Notes: a model not told the origin generated them from the sequence alone. A stretch of 35,174 bases of DNA from JAZDOK01 sp043798715 (GCA_043798715.1 JAZDOK010000083.1:1-35174); one strand, 5' to 3'; shown: positions 7,588 through 14,734, counted from the stretch's first letter. Program-made: numbers and translations.

Positions 7588-8409
7588 TTATTTCCCCGAT
7601 TTTTGTTGCAGGCGTTCTTCTCTTTTTAATATTGCCTCTCTGTCTGATTTTGCACCAGCATCTTTGCAGGGGAGTGACTTGTATCTCTTAATTTCATTTA
7701 ATGCCTCTTGATAGTTTTTTAAACGCTCCAAAACTAGAGTTAAACGGTTATAAAGCCATGGAAAATCTCTCCAACACCAGGGGTCCGGGAATTTTTCTGC
7801 AATTTCTCGTTGAATACGAATGCTTTCTTGATAAAGCAAAATTGCCTTTTCTGGATTTTCCTTCTCAATTCTAATTGCCTCTTGAGCTTTTTCAGAAGCC
7901 AAATATCCCATTTTAATATTTTCTCTTATAACAGGTTTTTTAATTTCCTCTTCTATCCTCTTTTTAAATTGTGTATCTTCTGCAGAAAGTTGACCAGTTT
8001 TAATTAATTCGTCGGAAGGCTTTCTCCAAACCAGCCCAGTAAAACCCGCGCCCTGCTCTTCCTTGCTGATGTATATCCACAAGCATCTGCATCCATGCGG
8101 ACAACTGCAATTATGGAAAGGAGGCCGATTCTCTTTTATTGTCTCAAAATAGGCGCTTTCTAAAGGGAACACCATCCCATCCATGTATTGGCAATATGGG
8201 CAGGTTTCCTCGTCCAATAGAGAGGATATTTCAATAGCTTTGAATTCCATGGATAATTCTGGAAGGCTTTTATAAGCTAAACTTACTCCTTCAGTAACTG
8301 TTATTTTACAACTTGAAGAAGAAGAATCTTTTTTTTGAGGCTCTTCTATGCCAAATAACTTTTTGAAACCTTCAATAATTCCCATGCCCGAAGTATATTC
8401 ATCGGCCAC
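7588..8409 (-). CDS. MuF-like cysteine-rich domain with TPR-like C-terminus, unknown function
   Basis: This 273-residue protein starts at GTG 8409 behind GAGGAGAC. Residues about 60-110 contain a DEETCPYCQYMDG motif, then PPFHNCSCPHGCRCLW. This resembles the C-terminal domain of phage Mu F / SPP1 gp7 head-morphogenesis proteins (a T-C-x2-C...DG pair, then P-x-H-N-C-x-C). Residues about 165-265 form helical pairs resembling one or two TPRs (ENPEKAILLYQESIRIQREI and a second unit). A MuF-like domain without portal or capsid partners is odd. It could be a packaging adaptor, a toxin-type use of the fold, or another zinc-binding protein. The gene is markedly more AT-rich than its neighbours and is bracketed by 19-bp direct repeats. 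Confidence 0.5.
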   Translation of the reverse strand: MADEYTSGMGIIEGFKKLFGIEEPQKKDSSSSSCKITVTEGVSLAYKSLPELSMEFKAIEISSLLDEETCPYCQYMDGMVFPLESAYFETIKENRPPFHNCSCPHGCRCLWIYISKEEQGAGFTGLVWRKPSDELIKTGQLSAEDTQFKKRIEEEIKKPVIRENIKMGYLASEKAQEAIRIEKENPEKAILLYQESIRIQREIAEKFPDPWCWRDFPWLYNRLTLVLERLKNYQEALNEIKRYKSLPCKDAGAKSDREAILKREERLQQKSGK

Positions 8410-8429
8410 GAAAAGTCTCCTCTTAAATG

Positions 8430-8448
8430 GCTTCCGTCATTCCCGAAA
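8430..8448 (+). repeat. 19-bp imperfect repeat 5' of the MuF-like gene
   Basis: This is the partner of 7519-7537 and begins GCTTCCGTCA. It lies 20 bases upstream of the GTG start of the MuF-like gene. Confidence 0.4.
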
Positions 8449-8462
8449 AACACCTCCAACTT

Positions 8463-8514
8463 CGCCAAATACTAGTTTGATGAAGTTCGATGAAACAAGT
8501 GGCATCTTTTGGCG
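8463..8514 (-). promoter_or_regulatory. Inverted-repeat leader of the MuF-like gene
   Basis: CGCCAAA (8463-8469) and TTTGGCG (8508-8514) are perfect 7-bp arms 38 bases apart. Shorter GATG/CATC and GTTT/AAAC pairings lie between them. In the minus-strand transcript this would form a structured leader before the gene at 7588-8409. It might be an RNA structure or an operator pair; the evidence is only the pairing. Confidence 0.3.
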
Positions 8515-8606
8515 TGGTTATGCCATTTTTATCCTCTTTTCTTGAAAGCAGTTTCTAGGTTTAAGGCGGGTTTGCTCCTGTCGCGTTTGTCGTGTTTTGG
8601 CCGATA

Positions 8607-8621
8607 GCCTCAAAAAGTGCC
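8607..8621 (+). repeat. 15-bp repeat GCCTCAAAAAGTGCC, copy 1
   Basis: It lies just after the end of the small gene at 8626-8829 (minus-strand view). Near-identical copies occur at 9158 (one change) and 16070 (one change), all in the same orientation and all in non-coding spacers of the element. Confidence 0.4.
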
Positions 8622-8625
8622 CCGG

Positions 8626-8829
8626 TTAAGAATGTTTTGGCTTCTTTTTGCCGGTGCCGGGAATCCTGAAAATCATCAACCGGCTGCCGTCCTTCATCAA
8701 AATACCTGTGCCTTCTGCCGGGATGTCCAGAGGATAGAGTTCATCCTCCCCGTCTTCTCGCTTGAATGCCATGAGGCATGAGACGCCTTCGAGCTGGGTT
8801 TCCCTCTCCTCGAACGAGTGCAGAGTCAT
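8626..8829 (-). CDS. Small hypothetical protein of the element
   Basis: This 67-residue protein has an ATG overlapping the TGA of the upstream nuclease-like gene as ATGA, which points to translational coupling and supports it being real. The sequence is acidic in the first half (REDGEDELYPLD) and ends in a basic tail (GTGKKKPKHS). I recognise no family. It is the last gene of the tight minus-strand run before a 216-bp spacer. Confidence 0.6.
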   Translation of the reverse strand: MTLHSFEERETQLEGVSCLMAFKREDGEDELYPLDIPAEGTGILMKDGSRLMIFRIPGTGKKKPKHS

Positions 8830-9140
8830 GCCGGGCCTCCCTTCTCAGCGCCGTGCCAGTCCAGAAAATCGCTTTCCTGCATGACATAGAAGCTGCCCCG
8901 CTGTCCTTTCTCATGCAGGACAAGAACCGGCACCTTTTTCTTCAGCGCTGCCCTGCCCTTGAGCACCCAGAAGGATTCCGTGATGATTTTCGGCAGCGTC
9001 TTCCGATGCTTGCATTCAAAGAGCGCCCAGTCATTCTCCGCGTCTGCTGTGTCACCGCCCAGGTTGTGCTTCGAGATTCGTTCTCCACCATTCCGGCGGG
9101 CTGTTCTGCGTTCGAGCGCCTTCCATGTTTTATCTGCCAT
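8826..9140 (-). CDS. Phage-type PD-(D/E)XK nuclease-like protein
   Basis: This 104-residue protein has GAGGAGG four bases before its ATG. It begins WKALERRTARRNGGERI and has a DAENDWALFECKHRK segment, in which an Asp followed by E-C-K fits the D...ExK active site of PD-(D/E)XK nucleases. HEKGQRGSFYVM further on recalls the KGQ motif often seen in small phage proteins of this kind. Likely roles are a resolvase-like or replication-associated nuclease of the element. The fold assignment rests on motif spacing only. It sits within the compact minus-strand operon. Confidence 0.6.
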   Translation of the reverse strand: MADKTWKALERRTARRNGGERISKHNLGGDTADAENDWALFECKHRKTLPKIITESFWVLKGRAALKKKVPVLVLHEKGQRGSFYVMQESDFLDWHGAEKGGPA

Positions 9141-9157
9141 GATTCCTCCTCACTGCA

Positions 9158-9172
9158 GCCTCAAAAAGTTCC
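9158..9172 (+). repeat. 15-bp repeat GCCTCAAAAAGTTCC, copy 2
   Basis: It differs from the 8607 copy at one position and lies in the spacer between the genes at 8826-9140 and 9188-9469. Confidence 0.35.
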
Positions 9173-9187
9173 TAAAGTTCCTCTGCT

Positions 9188-9469
9188 TTAAAAACCTAAG
9201 TCCGGGAAAGGGTTTTCCGCTCGCCGCCGGTAAAGCTCTTGTTCTGCAGTAGTGGGCAGTAGGTAACCGGCAAGGAATTTCCGTGCTTCCTTGTCGCCAG
9301 CCTTCGCCGCCTCCACGGCTTTCTCGCAAATTGCCTGCCAAGTCTCCAAGGGACAAACGCAGAAAAGCGTTGTGAGGTATTCGCGTTCATCCGCCCGCGG
9401 TGGTCTTCCTGGACCTCCTTTATTGCCGGGGCCAAAGCGCCCCCGTCCGTCTCTGTCATTTTTTCCCAT
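9188..9469 (-). CDS. DUF5681 / terminase-small-subunit-like protein
   Basis: The ATG at 9469 is chosen because AGGAGG lies 8 bases upstream; a longer frame to 9526 lacks a site. The 93-residue product starts with the Gly/Pro-rich segment GRFGPGNKGGPGRPP typical of DUF5681 and related phage proteins thought to act as small terminase subunits or DNA-binding adaptors. A helical part (ETWQAICEKAVEAAKAGDKE, then ARKFLAGYLLP) follows, as in that family. In this element it would fit DNA recognition for packaging into a helper phage capsid, but no large terminase is present. It could also be a general DNA-binding protein. Confidence 0.65.
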   Translation of the reverse strand: MGKNDRDGRGRFGPGNKGGPGRPPRADEREYLTTLFCVCPLETWQAICEKAVEAAKAGDKEARKFLAGYLLPTTAEQELYRRRAENPFPDLGF

Positions 9470-9491
9470 GATATTTTCCTCCTTCCGTTTA

Positions 9492-9509
9492 GACGGTGAA
9501 AAAACCGTC
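9492..9509 (-). promoter_or_regulatory. Small perfect hairpin before the DUF5681-like gene
   Basis: GACGGT and ACCGTC (9492-9497 and 9504-9509) form a 6-bp stem with a six-base loop. It lies just upstream of the AGGAGG site of the 9188-9469 gene. There is no T-run after it on the minus strand, so it is more likely a leader structure or operator than a terminator. Confidence 0.35.
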
Positions 9510-9544
9510 CGCCAAGCCTTTTTCATGTCTTTTTCCCGAATTCT

Positions 9545-9784
9545 TCAGGATAGCGCTGCTCCAGAATTCGAGCGGAAACTTTCCATGATGGGCGGCGCGT
9601 CTTGCTTTTCAGGTTCGCCTTCGTCTTTTTTGCCGGTCGTTTCATGTTGTCTCACCTCGCTTATTTTTTGCAGTTCCCGTGCCGCTTGCTTGAGTTCCCG
9701 GCTGTCCCTGATGCTGAGGATGCTCTCCAGCGTTCCGGAAGGGAGCCGCCGCAATTCCGCTGCCATGATGTCCGTCTTCGTCAC
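9545..9784 (-). CDS. Small hypothetical protein of the element
   Basis: This 79-residue protein starts at GTG 9784 with GAGGTG about six bases upstream. The first 45 residues look helical (ELRRLPSGTLESILSIRDS, then ELKQAARELQKI). The tail is charged and low in complexity. No family recognised. It lies 28 bases downstream of the primase gene in the same operon. Confidence 0.5.
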   Translation of the reverse strand: MTKTDIMAAELRRLPSGTLESILSIRDSRELKQAARELQKISEVRQHETTGKKDEGEPEKQDAPPIMESFRSNSGAALS

Positions 9785-9812
9785 AAGAGCACCTCACTTC
9801 CGGGAAAGAGCC

Positions 9813-10901
9813 TCAAGACTTCCTGGGTAAAGTCGGGGGTATCACAGAACCCCTTTCAGCCTTTTGTCGTGCGAATTTGGGCCTGTTCTGTGGGTCGCCT
9901 TCGGCTATGGCTGCCTCAAATTCTTCTGGAGTCCTGATTTTCAAGAATTCCGGGTCAAGGAGAGAAGCCGTCCACCACCGGAGAGCTTCCTCTCCCTCAG
10001 CGAGCAGAAAATCTGTGATGTCCTTGTGACCACCCGGCACCCTCACCCTTCGAGCCCGCCGGGTCAATTTCAGAGCCTTCTCCGCGCCGACGTTCCCGGG
10101 GCCGTCCTTGTCGAAACATAAGAGGACTCGCTTATAAGTGAACAGGTAGGGCAGCGCCGGGGCCAGGGAAGCGGAACAGCTTCCACAAGTGAGAACGTCC
10201 ACAAGGGACCCAGCCGCCTGATGAAGGGCCATGCAGTCGAATTCGCCTTCCGTAATCACCACGTTTTCCCTCCGCTGGAGCAAGTCCACCCCGAAGACGC
10301 CGGGCCTTCCGCCCTTGACGGAGAGGTATTTCGGCTTTCCTGCCGCCTCCGTTGCCGGGGTTGAAGGCAACCTGAAGCGGATGTTCCGGACCGAGCTGCC
10401 CTCCCTCCACGGAATTGAAATCGCCCGGGGCAGTTTCTCGAAGCCTTCCAGGGTCCCGCCGGGACAGAATCCGAGCCCCCAGCGCTTCAAGGTTTCCTCT
10501 TCGAGCCCGCGCCGATGGAGCCAGGTCCGTGCCTTTTCGCCCTCCGGGGTCCAGAGGAGCGCAGCGCAGCGTTCGGCAAGTGCTCCCGCCCGGGCCGTCC
10601 ATTCCGGAGAGGGTCCTGCCGGCGGAGGGGAAGGAAGGACCGAGGCCGGTCGCCCAGCTTCGAGCCCAAGCGCCCGGAGCGCCGCCGGGAATCGGAGCCC
10701 GTCCCTAGCCATAAGGAAGCCGGGGGCATCGCCGCGCCGGGGGTGACATTGCCGACAGAACCACCAGCCCGCCATGGGGTCCACGTGGAGCCGGTCTCTT
10801 CCGCCGTCACCCGTTCGCGCCCGGCAGAGTGGACAAGGGCCGGCCTGCTCCGAGGAAGACACCGCCCGCAGAGGTTCGCCTATCAGGTCAAGCAAGCTCA
10901 C
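9813..10901 (-). CDS. DNA primase with zinc-finger and Toprim domains
   Basis: I choose the GTG at 10901 (preceded by AGGGGG), giving 362 residues. The open frame runs further upstream but there consists of a repetitive T-S-W segment. The N-terminus has a CPLC...CRQC zinc-binding site (about residues 24-57) like CHC2-type primase fingers. The middle has Toprim signatures: VVITEGEFD, then LLCFDKDGPG. The KDITDFLL segment after it is also Toprim-like. It should synthesise primers for the element's own replication, with the RepA-like ATPase encoded just upstream as likely helicase partner. The two are separated by 103 bases of 9-bp repeats. Confidence 0.85.
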   Translation of the reverse strand: MSLLDLIGEPLRAVSSSEQAGPCPLCRARTGDGGRDRLHVDPMAGWWFCRQCHPRRGDAPGFLMARDGLRFPAALRALGLEAGRPASVLPSPPPAGPSPEWTARAGALAERCAALLWTPEGEKARTWLHRRGLEEETLKRWGLGFCPGGTLEGFEKLPRAISIPWREGSSVRNIRFRLPSTPATEAAGKPKYLSVKGGRPGVFGVDLLQRRENVVITEGEFDCMALHQAAGSLVDVLTCGSCSASLAPALPYLFTYKRVLLCFDKDGPGNVGAEKALKLTRRARRVRVPGGHKDITDFLLAEGEEALRWWTASLLDPEFLKIRTPEEFEAAIAEGDPQNRPKFARQKAERGSVIPPTLPRKS

Positions 10902-10906
10902 ATGGC

Positions 10907-10996
10907 CCCCTTGGGAAACATGGACGCCTTGGCCCCCTTGGCAACCTTGCCAAGATGTCCAAGAAGGCCAACTTGTCCAAGAGTGCCAAGATGTCC
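10907..10996. repeat. Iteron-like array of 9-bp repeats between helicase and primase genes
   Basis: Ten 9-base units run from 10907 to 10996. The best conserved are AAGATGTCC (10952-10960 and 10988-10996), AAGAAGGCC, AACTTGTCC and AAGAGTGCC; the first units are CCCCTTGGG/CGCCTTGGC-like. The array fills nearly all of the 103-bp spacer between the ATPase stop (11005) and the chosen primase start (10901). Tandem short repeats beside replication genes are typical of origins bound by initiator proteins. The alternative is a coding repeat, since the period is a multiple of three. Confidence 0.65.
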
Positions 10997-11004
10997 ATAT
11001 AATC

Positions 11005-12162
11005 CTATAGACTCCATAACCAACCCTGTGAGCCTTTCTCTGAATTAACCGCCAGAAGGTCTTTCGCCCGCCGAAGGGTCCGGAATGCCAGCCCGGATGC
11101 TTCCGCCTCCTGCCGGAGTTCCTCTGAAAGCCGAGGACCATCTGCAAGAGAACCTCGAAGGAACGTCACGGCGGATTCAATCTGTGACGCGTGGATGGGT
11201 CGGGAAGGTGCCTCCCCGAAGGTGAGCCCTTCCTCTCCGATGGAGAATCCGAGCGGAGCCGGGAACGGCCCCAAATTGTCTTTAACAACCAGCAACCGCT
11301 TTTTCTGTTGGTCCTCCGGGGCCGGAGTGTCAATCGCTAGAACGAGCCGGGCAGGCTGAATGACAGCCCCGGAGCCCCTCACGTCATCGAGCGAAACCTC
11401 CAGCCTAGGAGCCTTCCTATCCTGTTTCTTAAGATGATGGAGGCAAAGAACCGGCTTTGCCAGCCTCGCAGCCAGCCCCGCAAGTTCAAAGGAGAGAGCA
11501 TTCTCCGAGTCGTTTTCCTTCCGGCGTCGTGATACCCCCCTGTAGCTGTCCACGACAACAAGCCGGACTTCTGGCCGGGCCGCTGCTGCCTCGAAAGCCT
11601 CCCGGTGAGCTGGGTTTTCAAGGTCAACGTCTTCCAGGGGGTCCGGGAGCGGAGTTTTTATCTTGTCCAAAGGACAGCCCCATGCCTGAGCTCTGCGGAT
11701 GTTTATTGCCGCCGCCGATTCACCTTCAACCCAGAGAACAGAGCTGGGCCTCTCAAGGAAAGGGCTCCCGTCCGGCCAGGGCTCCCCAAGTGCCAGACAA
11801 CGGCAAAGCCAAAGCGCAAGAGCGCTTTTTCCCGCCCCGCTTTCAGCAGCCAAGATGACAAGAAAGCCTTCTGGGAGCCAGTCCTCCCATAACCAGCGAG
11901 TATTCCCAAGAGAAAGAGCAACTGAATCCCAAGAGCCGAGAGGCACCCCACCAGGCTTCAACGCGAAGACCGCTTGAATCAATTCCTCGCCTCTGCCGTT
12001 TAGATGCACCTGGGCCAACTCTTCCAGCCGTCGCCCCCGGTCGGCAATGGGGAGAGCCTCCAGCTCTTGCAGGACACCCCGCCAAGGCTCCCGGATAGCG
12101 CCAGCCGCCGGAAGCCCCGCCGTCACATCACAGAGAGTTTGCAGGGTCGCCACGTCCGGCAT
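11005..12162 (-). CDS. RepA-like AAA ATPase / putative replicative helicase
   Basis: The ATG at 12162 is preferred over an upstream TTG at 12213, because it lies five bases after the stop of the preceding gene. It gives 385 residues. A Walker A-type loop AESGAGKS (Lys about 112, first Gly replaced by Ala) is followed by the Walker B segment RLVVVDS and a KPVLCLHHLKK strand. This is the pattern of RepA/DnaB-like hexameric ATPases of plasmids and phages (AAA_25 type). The C-terminal 70 residues look like a winged-helix (EELRQEAEASGLAFRTLRRA), as in RepA-type proteins. It probably unwinds the element's origin. Confidence 0.8.
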   Translation of the reverse strand: MPDVATLQTLCDVTAGLPAAGAIREPWRGVLQELEALPIADRGRRLEELAQVHLNGRGEELIQAVFALKPGGVPLGSWDSVALSLGNTRWLWEDWLPEGFLVILAAESGAGKSALALWLCRCLALGEPWPDGSPFLERPSSVLWVEGESAAAINIRRAQAWGCPLDKIKTPLPDPLEDVDLENPAHREAFEAAAARPEVRLVVVDSYRGVSRRRKENDSENALSFELAGLAARLAKPVLCLHHLKKQDRKAPRLEVSLDDVRGSGAVIQPARLVLAIDTPAPEDQQKKRLLVVKDNLGPFPAPLGFSIGEEGLTFGEAPSRPIHASQIESAVTFLRGSLADGPRLSEELRQEAEASGLAFRTLRRAKDLLAVNSEKGSQGWLWSL

Positions 12163-12167
12163 GGTAT

Positions 12168-12485
12168 TCACAGGAGTGCCTCCCGCATTTGCCAACGGCA
12201 CAATGGGAGGCAAATCTGCTCACCATAGCCCCTGTCAAAATAAACGCCTTTTTCGAAAATGACTTGGAGAGGTGAAGAATAAGTCTTTCCGCTCTCCTGG
12301 TCCACAACACAAACCGATTCCGCGCCGGCCTGCTGTGCTTTTCGGAGAATATCGGAGTCAATTGCCCATCCGGGGGGGTTCCGGAGAAGATGCCTGCTGC
12401 CGCGGACCGACTTCTTCAGCGTCCTTCCGATAAGCTCTGCGACCACCCGCCGCCTACCAGTCTTGTCTAAAATTGTGAAGGTCAT
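12168..12485 (-). CDS. Small hypothetical protein coupled to the XRE regulator
   Basis: The start is ATG 12485, which overlaps the TGA stop of the XRE gene as ATGA, with GGAGGTG just upstream inside that gene. This gives 105 residues. The sequence contains RRRVVAELIGRTLKKSVRGS near the start and a CVVDQESGKTYSSPL stretch. I do not recognise a family. Translational coupling to both neighbours (the ATPase follows five bases after its stop) suggests a role in replication or its control. Confidence 0.65.
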   Translation of the reverse strand: MTFTILDKTGRRRVVAELIGRTLKKSVRGSRHLLRNPPGWAIDSDILRKAQQAGAESVCVVDQESGKTYSSPLQVIFEKGVYFDRGYGEQICLPLCRWQMREALL

Positions 12486-12685
12486 TTCGACACCTCCTCC
12501 ATCGGTTTCAACTGCTCCAGCGCCTGCCATGCCTTAGCCGCAAAGTCCTCCGGAAAGGGTCGCCGGTCGTTCTCCATGTCCCAAAGGGCTGTCTGGGGAA
12601 CCCCCATCGCCTGGGCTACCTCGAATTGTTTCAGCCCGCGCCGGATGCGCTCTAGCTTAAAGCTGAGTCCTGGTTTAATTTCCAT
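12482..12685 (-). CDS. XRE-family helix-turn-helix regulator
   Basis: This 67-residue protein has a single HTH_3 domain (KLERIRRGLKQFEVAQAMGV, then PQTALWDMENDRRPFPE). Its ribosome site is AGGAGGTGAC (12691-12700 on the minus strand), a full-length match to the anti-Shine-Dalgarno sequence. It heads the minus-strand replication operon and faces the 478-aa gene across a 95-bp promoter region with repeated CCATAT motifs. It is a natural candidate for the repressor or switch of the element, similar in layout to the divergent regulators of phages and phage satellites. Confidence 0.88.
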   Translation of the reverse strand: MEIKPGLSFKLERIRRGLKQFEVAQAMGVPQTALWDMENDRRPFPEDFAAKAWQALEQLKPMEEVSK

Positions 12686-12717
12686 TTTTTGTCACCTCCT
12701 TACTCAATTAAACCATA

Positions 12718-12746
12718 TTGAAAACTAAATTTAAATATGTTATAAT
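12718..12746 (+). promoter_or_regulatory. Strong sigma70-type promoter for the 478-aa cargo gene
   Basis: TTGAAA (12718-12723), a 17-base spacer and a perfect TATAAT (12741-12746) read rightward into the gene at 12781. A weaker minus-strand promoter for the XRE gene (TTTAAA, 17 bases, TTTAAT) would overlap the same region, so the two promoters probably compete. Confidence 0.7.
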
Positions 12747-12768
12747 ATACCATAGATATACCATATAG
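12745..12768 (+). repeat. Tandem 11-bp repeat at the promoter start site (candidate operator)
   Basis: ATATACCATAG (12745-12755) is followed directly by ATATACCATAT (12756-12766). A related CCATAT lies at 12713-12718. The repeats cover the -10 box edge, the predicted start site and the base upstream of the ribosome site AGGAG (12767-12771). This is the expected place for a repressor operator, perhaps for the divergent XRE protein. Confidence 0.5.
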
Positions 12769-12780
12769 GAGTGAGGTAAA

Positions 12781-14217
12781 ATGCCAGAAGTCAGCAAAAC
12801 TATTACCACAATGTTTAGGCCGGAGAAGCTGAGGGTCAATGCCTGGGTTTATAGGCCCGGAAACAAGGTGAGTCTTGTTAAACCTGATAGCAAGGGGAAA
12901 CGCCTAGAAGAATATCTTTCCATGCATCAATACGGGGATTCTCTTGTTTACACCCTTCCGCCGCGGATTGATGATTCGTTTACGCGTCCATTTGAAGACC
13001 CATCTTATAATAAATACTATGAATTAATTGAGAGTCTGCCCAAAAGAAGAATCTCAGACCAAGAATGGGAGGAATATGAGACTTCATGCCTGGAGGCTGC
13101 TCTGAAATCTGAAAAGAACAAAAAGCTCCTCGCCAAATTCAATGAACACGTGGCAGAGAATAAGGGACTTTCTGCAAACGAAAAGCATAACTATCTTATT
13201 GACTTGAAAACTGCTTCCTGGTCGTCCTTTGCCCCCCTCAGCAAGTTTAAGAGAATTTTTACAGAAGAAGAATTTAGGCTTGCTGGCTGGGAGGTCCATG
13301 AGTATTCTCCGTCAATAGATTTACTCTCCCCTTTCTTGAAATTAGAAAATGCTTCACCCCAAAGAATTAGAGATTTTGCCAGCAAATGGGGACCACTCTG
13401 GCATTGTTATAATCATACGTGGTGCATTTTTACCCCTGAGTATTTTGAAGAGATTTCCCGGGTGCATTGGTTTAGAAGGCAAGGGCCGGATGGTTATCTA
13501 ATTGAGCCCGTCTTTCTGTGGCGATTCTGGGCTCAAAAAATTAAAGCCGTTCTGGATGTTGCTGAATTACTGCGTAAAAGCGATAAAGAAGCAGCCTTTC
13601 TTTCTCTCCGCAAACAGGAGAAGGACATAATGAACCTCTGGGGCCTAGTTTTGGGCTTTCTCCGCTCTGAAGGGGACAAGTTGGAATGGCAGTCCGACCG
13701 TAAAGGCTCTGTAGAAAGGCTACTCAATTATAGCTTATCCGACCAGAGAGCTTATCTTGCTTATCATGTAAACGAATACCTCGGAAACGCTGGCCGCTTT
13801 GGGCCAGGACTTTCTCTCAATTGGTCTGGTCGAAACGACAAGCCAACACTTAATCTTGAGCCGGGTTTCGGCTTTCTCCGAGCTGTCTGGATGCAGGTTG
13901 CGCAAAGAATCTCCCGGCAATTGATTCCGAGAGATGTTTACTGTGCTAATTGTGGAGAGCCAGATATTGACCCAGATTCCCTTATTGCGCCAAGGCGCAC
14001 CTCAAGGACCAGATATTTCTTCTGTAAAAGATGTAAAAGCGGGAGCAAGAAGTCTTCTAAGAACCGACCCTCCATGAAGCTTTATCGGCAAACAAGGAGA
14101 GAGGCAGAACAGCTCCTTCGAGATGGGAAAAGCCTTAAAGAGGTTGCCGCTGCCGTCGGAAAGGATATTAAGCAGGTGAAGAAGTGGCGGGACGGGGAAC
14201 ACCTGCTGAAGTGGTGA
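12781..14217 (+). CDS. Zinc-ribbon protein with C-terminal HTH, unknown function (element cargo)
   Basis: This 478-residue protein has AGGAG nine bases before its ATG and a strong promoter. The C-terminal part has a zinc site, CANCGEP...FFCKRCKSG (about residues 387-420). A helix-turn-helix-like tail follows: EAEQLLRDGKSLKEVAAAVG, then KDIKQVKKWRD. The LEPGFGFLRAVWMQVAQRIS helix just before the zinc site resembles a layout seen in uncharacterised bacterial CxxC zinc proteins. The first 360 residues are not recognised. The gene is more AT-rich than the replication genes and is transcribed against them, like accessory cargo in satellites. It could be a regulator or a defence/immunity gene; I cannot tell. 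Confidence 0.75.
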   Translation: MPEVSKTITTMFRPEKLRVNAWVYRPGNKVSLVKPDSKGKRLEEYLSMHQYGDSLVYTLPPRIDDSFTRPFEDPSYNKYYELIESLPKRRISDQEWEEYETSCLEAALKSEKNKKLLAKFNEHVAENKGLSANEKHNYLIDLKTASWSSFAPLSKFKRIFTEEEFRLAGWEVHEYSPSIDLLSPFLKLENASPQRIRDFASKWGPLWHCYNHTWCIFTPEYFEEISRVHWFRRQGPDGYLIEPVFLWRFWAQKIKAVLDVAELLRKSDKEAAFLSLRKQEKDIMNLWGLVLGFLRSEGDKLEWQSDRKGSVERLLNYSLSDQRAYLAYHVNEYLGNAGRFGPGLSLNWSGRNDKPTLNLEPGFGFLRAVWMQVAQRISRQLIPRDVYCANCGEPDIDPDSLIAPRRTSRTRYFFCKRCKSGSKKSSKNRPSMKLYRQTRREAEQLLRDGKSLKEVAAAVGKDIKQVKKWRDGEHLLKW

Positions 14218-14476
14218 CCCCTTTGCTCACAATCTTGTCCATAACTCCGTCCCCTTTCTTTCCGTCACTTTCTTGCGCCGTTTGCCCTCTGGTGCTGATT
14301 CCCGGGCTGGCCATGTCGGCGAGATGGTGACGCGAGGAGTCACTTTGTATAGGCAAAAACTGAAAAAACCGAATCCATAAAAAAAGGGCTATTACCTGAT
14401 TCCTCGCTTGTTCTGCCATATAGTTACGGATTTGGCATATATTAATTGTAGTCTTAGTTATATATTTAGCAGTAAG
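14218..14476. other. Non-coding spacer after the cargo gene
   Basis: The spacer between the 478-aa gene and the next small gene is 328 bp in total. This part becomes AT-rich towards its right end. I see no supported gene here. A small GTGAC/GTCAC inverted repeat (14327-14331 and 14339-14343) is present, but no clear terminator. Confidence 0.45.
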
Positions 14477-14505
14477 TTGCAAGATAAGTGTAAAAATGAT
14501 AGAGT
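14477..14505 (+). promoter_or_regulatory. Possible promoter of the 62-aa gene
   Basis: TTGCAA (14477-14482), a 17-base spacer and TAGAGT (14500-14505) match consensus in four of six positions each. The downstream bases contain a repeated AGAGTATAGA. Moderate support only. Confidence 0.4.
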
Positions 14506-14545
14506 ATAGAGAGTATAGAAAGAAGGAATGGAGGTGAAGAAACGG

Positions 14546-14734
14546 ATGTCGGAAAAAACAAAAAAATGCAGGTTCAAGAAAAAAGATGTTGTATTTTTAG
14601 AGCAAGAAGTTCCAGAAATGGGGGGTGAGTCTTTCCCAGATGCAGACGCAAAATGTAAGGATAGCGATGAACAATGTGTCGTTTTTGATTGTCAATTTGC
14701 CAATATATTAGGAGGCAAAGAATACCCATTTTGA
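14546..14734 (+). CDS. Small cysteine-containing hypothetical protein
   Basis: The ATG at 14546 is chosen over 14528 because the GGAGGTGA ribosome site (14530-14537) lies exactly 8 bases upstream. It gives 62 residues: a basic N-terminus (KTKKCRFKKKD), an acidic middle (EVPEMGGESFPDADAK) and four cysteines (one N-terminal, then three spaced as CKDSDEQCVVFDC). The cysteines could bind a metal. No family recognised. It is the second plus-strand gene of the element and ends opposite the integrase-side genes. Confidence 0.55.
   Translation: MSEKTKKCRFKKKDVVFLEQEVPEMGGESFPDADAKCKDSDEQCVVFDCQFANILGGKEYPF

Noticed and set aside
10902..11147. Longer N-terminus of the primase across the 9-bp repeats
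   Set aside because: It would give a T-S-W repeat and overlap the ATPase gene by over 140 bases. The GTG at 10901 has a good ribosome site and begins just before the zinc finger.
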